A stretch of 64,000 nucleotides of DNA from positions 35,256,101 through 35,320,100 of the forward strand of contig CM073321.1 in assembly GCA_037043015.1 (NCBI GenBank), given 5' to 3'. Under the pieces are notes generated by a model that worked only from the letters and a program-made list of their open reading frames with translations, had not been told where the DNA came from and ran no database searches. Both the position numbers and the translations under genes were made by a program. Positions 59,190-64,000 of the stretch are shown here, piece by piece. This stretch comes from Bryum argenteum (taxonomy: Eukaryota; Streptophyta; Bryopsida; Bryales; Bryaceae). How positions within the stretch are numbered: the first letter of the stretch is position 1; every line of letters begins with the position of its first letter.

Positions 59190-59276
<87 letters not shown>
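59190..59276. repeat. (TA)n microsatellite
   Basis: About 86 bp of uninterrupted TA dinucleotides, followed by three GATA units. The open frame through it is an artefact. Confidence 0.95.
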
Positions 59277-59278
<2 letters not shown>

Positions 59279-59454
59279 TAGATAGATATTCACGTTCATA
59301 GAGACTTTGCGGCCTTCTCGTATTTACTTTTTATTTTTTATTTTTGAAATTTGATTAATTCGAGAAATCATTTTTGTAAATAGGAAATTTATTATTCTGA
59401 GAAGAAAACTTAAGAAGAGAAAATGAAAGGGATGAAAGTTTTTGGTAATTTTCT

Positions 59455-59936
59455 AACAAGCTTTGAGAATCCAATAGTACATGAATTGCAAATCCAGCCC
59501 CAAAATCACGCTATAAGGCTCTGCATTACTTGGGGCCAAAGTTCCTAATTGAAAATTTTGCCCTTCAAATTTGGCCCCAAGGCGTTATATTACTTGAGGT
59601 TGGATGGAAGAATTTGAAGAGTTGAGGCCAAATGTGGAGCCAAAATAAACCCAAATCAGGCCAACTTTTAATCTAGCCCTAGACTTAGGCTTGATTTACA
59701 TTATGTGTAGGGCCGGATGAAAAGTTGGCCAAGTTTGTCAATAATTGTGCTTCAAATCCAATTCCGAATTCTTCAAATTATCCCATACAACCTAAAGTAA
59801 TATAAAGCCTTGGGGTTGGATTGAGGGTCAAATTTCCAATTCAGCACTTCTGCACGAAGTATTGTAAAGTCTTAATTTCAAATTTTGGAGCCAAAATTTG
59901 TAATTCATGTCCTCTTCGATTCTCAATTTTTGATAG
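59455..59936. repeat. Large imperfect foldback (~480 bp)
   Basis: CATGAATTGCAAAT at 59480 is inverted as AAATTTGTAATTCATG ending at 59909. Matching continues inward through CCCCAAGGCGTTATATTACTT / AAGTAATATAAAGCCTTGGGG and GGCCAACTTTTAATC / GATGAAAAGTTGGCC around a centre near 59694, and outward a further 25 bp or so. It is a single long hairpin typical of a foldback or MITE. Confidence 0.75.
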
Positions 59937-60805
59937 TAAGAACTTCATCTGTTTCTAACCGGGGTAAAAGTTGTCAGCAGATGGCGCGATTAAGTCGAGA
60001 GAATAGGGCCACTGTTCGGCAGCAGGCGACTACGGGCGCATCGATAGTATTTAGAGGCGTAGAAAAGAGAGAACAACACTTCCTCTTAGTTGGCTGAATG
60101 TAGCGATAGGATCAGGGTTACAACAATTGTACTTGTTAGCCGCACGAAGTATGGAAGTGCTTTGCGAGCCTACTCAAGCCGACCAATGTATGTCTTTTTC
60201 AGGCAGCAGGGAGTTCGTAAAGGAAGAGACTTTAGAAAGGCAAATACTTAGTTGAGGATGGCCACGAGGCTGCAAGGTGGCTTGCTTCTAACCGCAGTGG
60301 GCATCGATAGTTCACTCAAAGTAGTCAACGAGTTAAGTCAAGGTAGCTTGAGGTCCTAAAATGAGCCTCTATTGTAGACTACGCTGGCGCCTTAGGAGAC
60401 CCCTCGTGAGTGCAGTAGGAGAAACATAAGCTTAGAGAGAGATAGAAATCGGAGAGATTTGAAGTGGCAGCAGAAGGAGATAGTGCCATCAGAGTTGTAT
60501 GTTTAGAAAGCCATAGGGTATGTTAAGTTGTTTGAGGATGGTGACATTGGAGGTTGCTGTATTTCCCGGAGATTTGCCCAAGGGTGGGCGACAGAGTAAG
60601 TGCAGCATAGGTAGCGTAGGAGGGAGTCAAATGCGAGACGAAAGAGGTGAACAGTGAAAGAAAACAATGCAAGCATAAGTAGTGGAGCAGCAGATAGAGA
60701 GAAGAACTGGCTTTTAGCCTCTATATTAATAATGTGTAATATTAAAGAAAACAAGTTTTCGTAATCCTCATTCTCGCATTACAATCCTAAAAGGGGGTAT
60801 TCGTT
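59937..60805. other. Intergenic DNA
   Basis: No recognised gene. The composition is more balanced than the surroundings, and broken short frames suggest old coding debris. Confidence 0.35.
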
Positions 60806-63800
60806 CACTATAAGAAACCCCTGTTTTTTGCGATATCTTATGTGATGTCTAATATATTTTGTGATGTCTTACTGTCTTAAAAGATGTCTTCGAAGACAGG
60901 AGGATGTCAGTACATGTAACGGGCACATTTTGGATTGGAGGGGTATGAAGACATCACCAAACAAGAAGATGTTGGTGAAGACATGGATGTCTTTGAAGAC
61001 ATCTCGATAGACATCAAACTGCCACGTTGGCAAGGGATTTTGGACCAGCAAGGTAAAAACGACCAAAATTTACTAGTGGACAGGGTAAAAAGCATTTCTA
61101 ATGTTAAAAGAGTAGGTGAATGGGCAGAGTTTTCAAAAGTAGAAAGAAAACATCACACTTTCGTTTGTTTGTTTTTTTTTTTTTAATGCTAAATCATTAT
61201 GTGACGTGGCAATACTGAAAACACTAATTTCAGGCTATTCTCACTATTTTTTCATTGGTCTATTTTTTTTAGAAAATATTATAATATATAATTATATTTC
61301 AATAAAAAATATATTTTGTATAGTTTTATTATATTCAAATAAATTAGAATATTATAATTCTGTAATTTTTATGATTTAAAAATATTTAAATATTTGAAAA
61401 ATATTATATATAAAATATAATATCTATAAGATAACAATGGTGCCAAAAAAAAAAGTAAAAGTAATTTCGTGGATATTTAATCCTCAAAAAACACGTGGAC
61501 ATAGATTAAGAAAGTTATTTACAGCGCTTTATCTACATGGCAACAAAAACTCCACGTCGGACCAGTTGACAAGTCATTCAACATCTAGTCGGATGTTTAA
61601 CACGATGTCCAACTTACCATAACTACAGTCAAGCATGAATGTCCGCGTAGACATCTACTTGGATGTCTATGAAGATGTTTTGCACGACATCCTCCTAGAC
61701 GTCATTTACTAAAAAGCGGCAGTACTTAAGGGTCTTTTTAGAATAATATCAAATTTTTCTCTTACTACTTGTCCTCCTTAGGCGCGGGTCTCTGATTGGG
61801 GTAATCCTCAAATACTTAAAGAAAATATAAAAAGAAAATAAAAACAATAATCAGTGTTTTTTGGCTTACTTCAAGAAGGAATTAAATATTATTGATTACA
61901 TATAGATTAGAATATTATAGTCTAATGGCAAAACTATACATTACTCTATCATTAACAACCAATATTATACAAAGTAAAGCAAATTTACAAGAAATATGAA
62001 TTTATTAAAGTAGCTATTTAATACAGTTTAGGAAACAATTCTAGAATAGAATTAGTATTAAGAAAGTTACTTGGAAAGTTAGTTAGGGCAGAAATAAAAG
62101 GTAGTTGAGAGTTTAAAAGAGAGCCTATCACCATGGAAGACTATAAATAGTCTTATGATTGTAATTCCACACTATTTCTATCAATAAAGATTATTTGATT
62201 TGTTGTGGAAGAAACTCTAAGACTTACAATATGTGCTTTGTTGTGGAAAGAACTTTAAAGCATCTAGTATTTGATTTATTGTGAGGGAAAACAAAAAACC
62301 TTTTATAGTTAATATGTTGTGATTGAAACCCTGAAGATGTCATTAGATGTTTATGATAATGTCTGTAGGGATGTCTAACATGACGTTCATGAAAATGTCT
62401 AACATGATGTCTATGAAGATTTCGAGGATGACATCTACGACAACATCCAGATCCATCTACAGGGATGATTTTCATTGACTTCAATGGATGAACAGAGGCG
62501 GCTAGGGTTTGCTGCCGCCGCCATAGTTAGGTCATGAGACCTTTAAGTAGAATTAGAGGCCGCACGAAGCTCATTTTTGCCTTCATTTTTTCAAAAAGTT
62601 AGTGTTTGGAGTGTAGAGGCTAAGGTTTGTTTCTTCATGTGGCTAGGGTTTGTTGCCGCCGCCATAGTTAGGTCATGAGATCTTCAAATGGAATTACAAA
62701 GCTCATTTTTGCCTTAGTTTTTTCAAAGAGTTTGTGTTTAAAGTATAGAGGATTTCGAAATTGTTTCCATTCAGTTTCAGAATGATTGTTAACTACAATA
62801 AGAGAATAGTATTTGTAGAAATCCAATAGCTCTCAAGAGTAGGTTTCCTTCTTCATGTCGCTAAGATTTGCTACTTTAGAGGTACTAGATTTCAAAAGCA
62901 TCTTGTACAAGAAACCCTAGGACATGTAGAATTTGATTTGTTGTGAAGGAAACCCTAGGACTTGTAGTATTTGATTTGTTGTAGAAGATGTCTATTATGA
63001 TGTCTGCAAGATGTCTTAGAGCATGTCTATGAAGATGTCTAAATGTGTTGATGGAATTCTGTTTTGGAAGGTGGGACATAAGCGGTCGGGGCAGCGAGCA
63101 CGATCTGAGGCCGCGAAGCGACATGCATGCTTGTAGGTGAGTGGAACAGATGTATGTATAGATGTCTATAACGTTGTTTTTAATGATGTCTAGAAGGATG
63201 TCTGAAGAAATGTCTAAGCAGATGTTTGCAAGAATGTCTATTAACTGTGTCGATATCTTGAGGTTAGGAAGTAAACCATCTCAACCTAGGCAGTGCAATT
63301 AAATGGAATTAAATCAGAATATTTTTACCTTTACAAACTCTTCTTTAAATGCAGTTGATATTGGCTTATTGAATATGTGTAGCAGCGGGACATGCACATG
63401 ACCATACGGGTATCGACAGCAAGCGATGGTAGTGGAGGGACTTACGGAGTTCAAATTGTGGGTGCGTAGTATATCGTAGTTGTTGACAGGCGTATTAGTA
63501 AATACTCTAGTTTGTGTTATCTGAGGTTTTAATGACCTAAACAATATATGTTTGACTCATACTTTTTGATGTGACAATGTTTACATTTGATGTTATGTGA
63601 GACGTCTGTGGATTACGGATCTGATGACTATATAAACATCTAAAAATGTCATCCTAGATGTCATTTCATATGCCTAAAAAACATCAATAGTAACACTGTT
63701 GCAAACATCATGTTTAACACAAAACGTTCACATCGATGTCCTAGGGAATGTCCCTACAAACATCCGAGCAAACATCACAAACTTAATAAGGACATCAACG

Positions 63801-64000
63801 TAAACATCATTCTACGCACTGGAAACATCTTATAAGAGATAAAAATTGTCTTCTAAGTTATTTTGTAAGACATTGCATACGTCTTGCAAGACATCTTGTA
63901 CAACATCTAAGATGTCTTGCAAGACATTTAAGTCGTCTTAACTGATGTCTAAAACTATCATGATAGGAACATAAAACGTCCGCAATATGCTGACGTGGCA
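60806..64000. mobile_element. CACTA-like element, copy 2 (runs off the window)
   Basis: The left terminus CACTATAAGAAACCCC at 60806 opens with the CACTA diagnostic. Within 200 bp there are about nine GATGTCT or AGACATC words in both orientations. From about 61100 it parallels copy 1 (38500-41530), including GGCTAGGGTTTGCTGCCGCC at 62511. About 410 bp of the right end, with its terminal repeat, should lie beyond 64000. No transposase is encoded, so it is non-autonomous. Confidence 0.75.

Noticed and set aside
59000..59277. Open frame ending in a Tyr/Ile repeat
   Set aside because: The C-terminal half is a translation of the (TA)n microsatellite.

Overview
The window looks like nuclear DNA of a land plant, and most likely a seed-free one (a bryophyte or similar). 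Three things point that way: a split, PHD-finger gene that matches the plant-specific EDM2 family; spliced Mutator-like, CACTA-like and DUF7869-type DNA transposons; and CTAGGGTTT-type leader sequences. There is no bacterial operon structure, no rRNA, and no tRNA or CRISPR array that I could support. The species cannot be fixed from sequence alone. Many open frames in this window begin with TTG, CTG or GTG rather than ATG, so starts were re-chosen or exons re-drawn where possible.

Layout. (1) 1-7.2 kb: a compact island of unfamiliar protein-coding genes. It holds a coiled-coil gene (+), a broken paralogue of it that runs into a RING-H2 frame (-), and a divergent protein kinase (+). All three are bracketed by GC-rich arrays of a near-palindromic GACCGNCGGTC motif, which sit just upstream of TATA boxes. 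(2) 8.3-14.6 kb: a decayed DUF7869-type transposon gene with a short first exon, embedded in DNA full of a TTTAGGTCG-containing repeat, plus a second C-terminal remnant. (3) 14.6-21.1 kb: retroelement-like debris, a 59-bp tandem repeat and an unrecognised, stop-riddled multi-exon remnant. (4) 22-25 kb: AT-rich DNA with minisatellites.

(5) 25.1-32.5 kb, minus strand: the one clear host gene. It is an EDM2-like chromatin regulator that I could assemble into 17 exons with consistent GT/AG splicing phases and a 1364-residue open frame. A Stowaway-like MITE sits in one intron. In Arabidopsis EDM2 controls genes carrying intronic heterochromatin, so an EDM2-like gene surrounded by and containing transposons is fitting.

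(6) 32.8-38.5 kb: a TIR element, purine-rich repeats and a Ulp1/C48 protease remnant. (7) 38.5-41.9 kb and 60.8-64.0 kb: two related CACTA-like elements packed with AGATGTCT/AGACATCT words. (8) 42.0-50.1 kb: an 8-kb Mutator-like element with MuDR-style layout (two convergent genes, each starting near one terminal inverted repeat) and about 22 copies of a GATAGGGTATTGACAG word. (9) 50.7-56.3 kb: a large decayed DNA-transposon-like protein gene and a small unrecognised ORF. (10) 56.3-60.8 kb: intergenic DNA with a MITE, a (TA)n tract and a large foldback.

Two themes stand out. Each DNA element family carries its own short word scattered in both orientations along its length, as expected of transposase-binding sites but far more numerous than in textbook elements. 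Several element ORFs carry a TGA where the homology suggests a CGA codon, which fits methylation-driven C-to-T decay.
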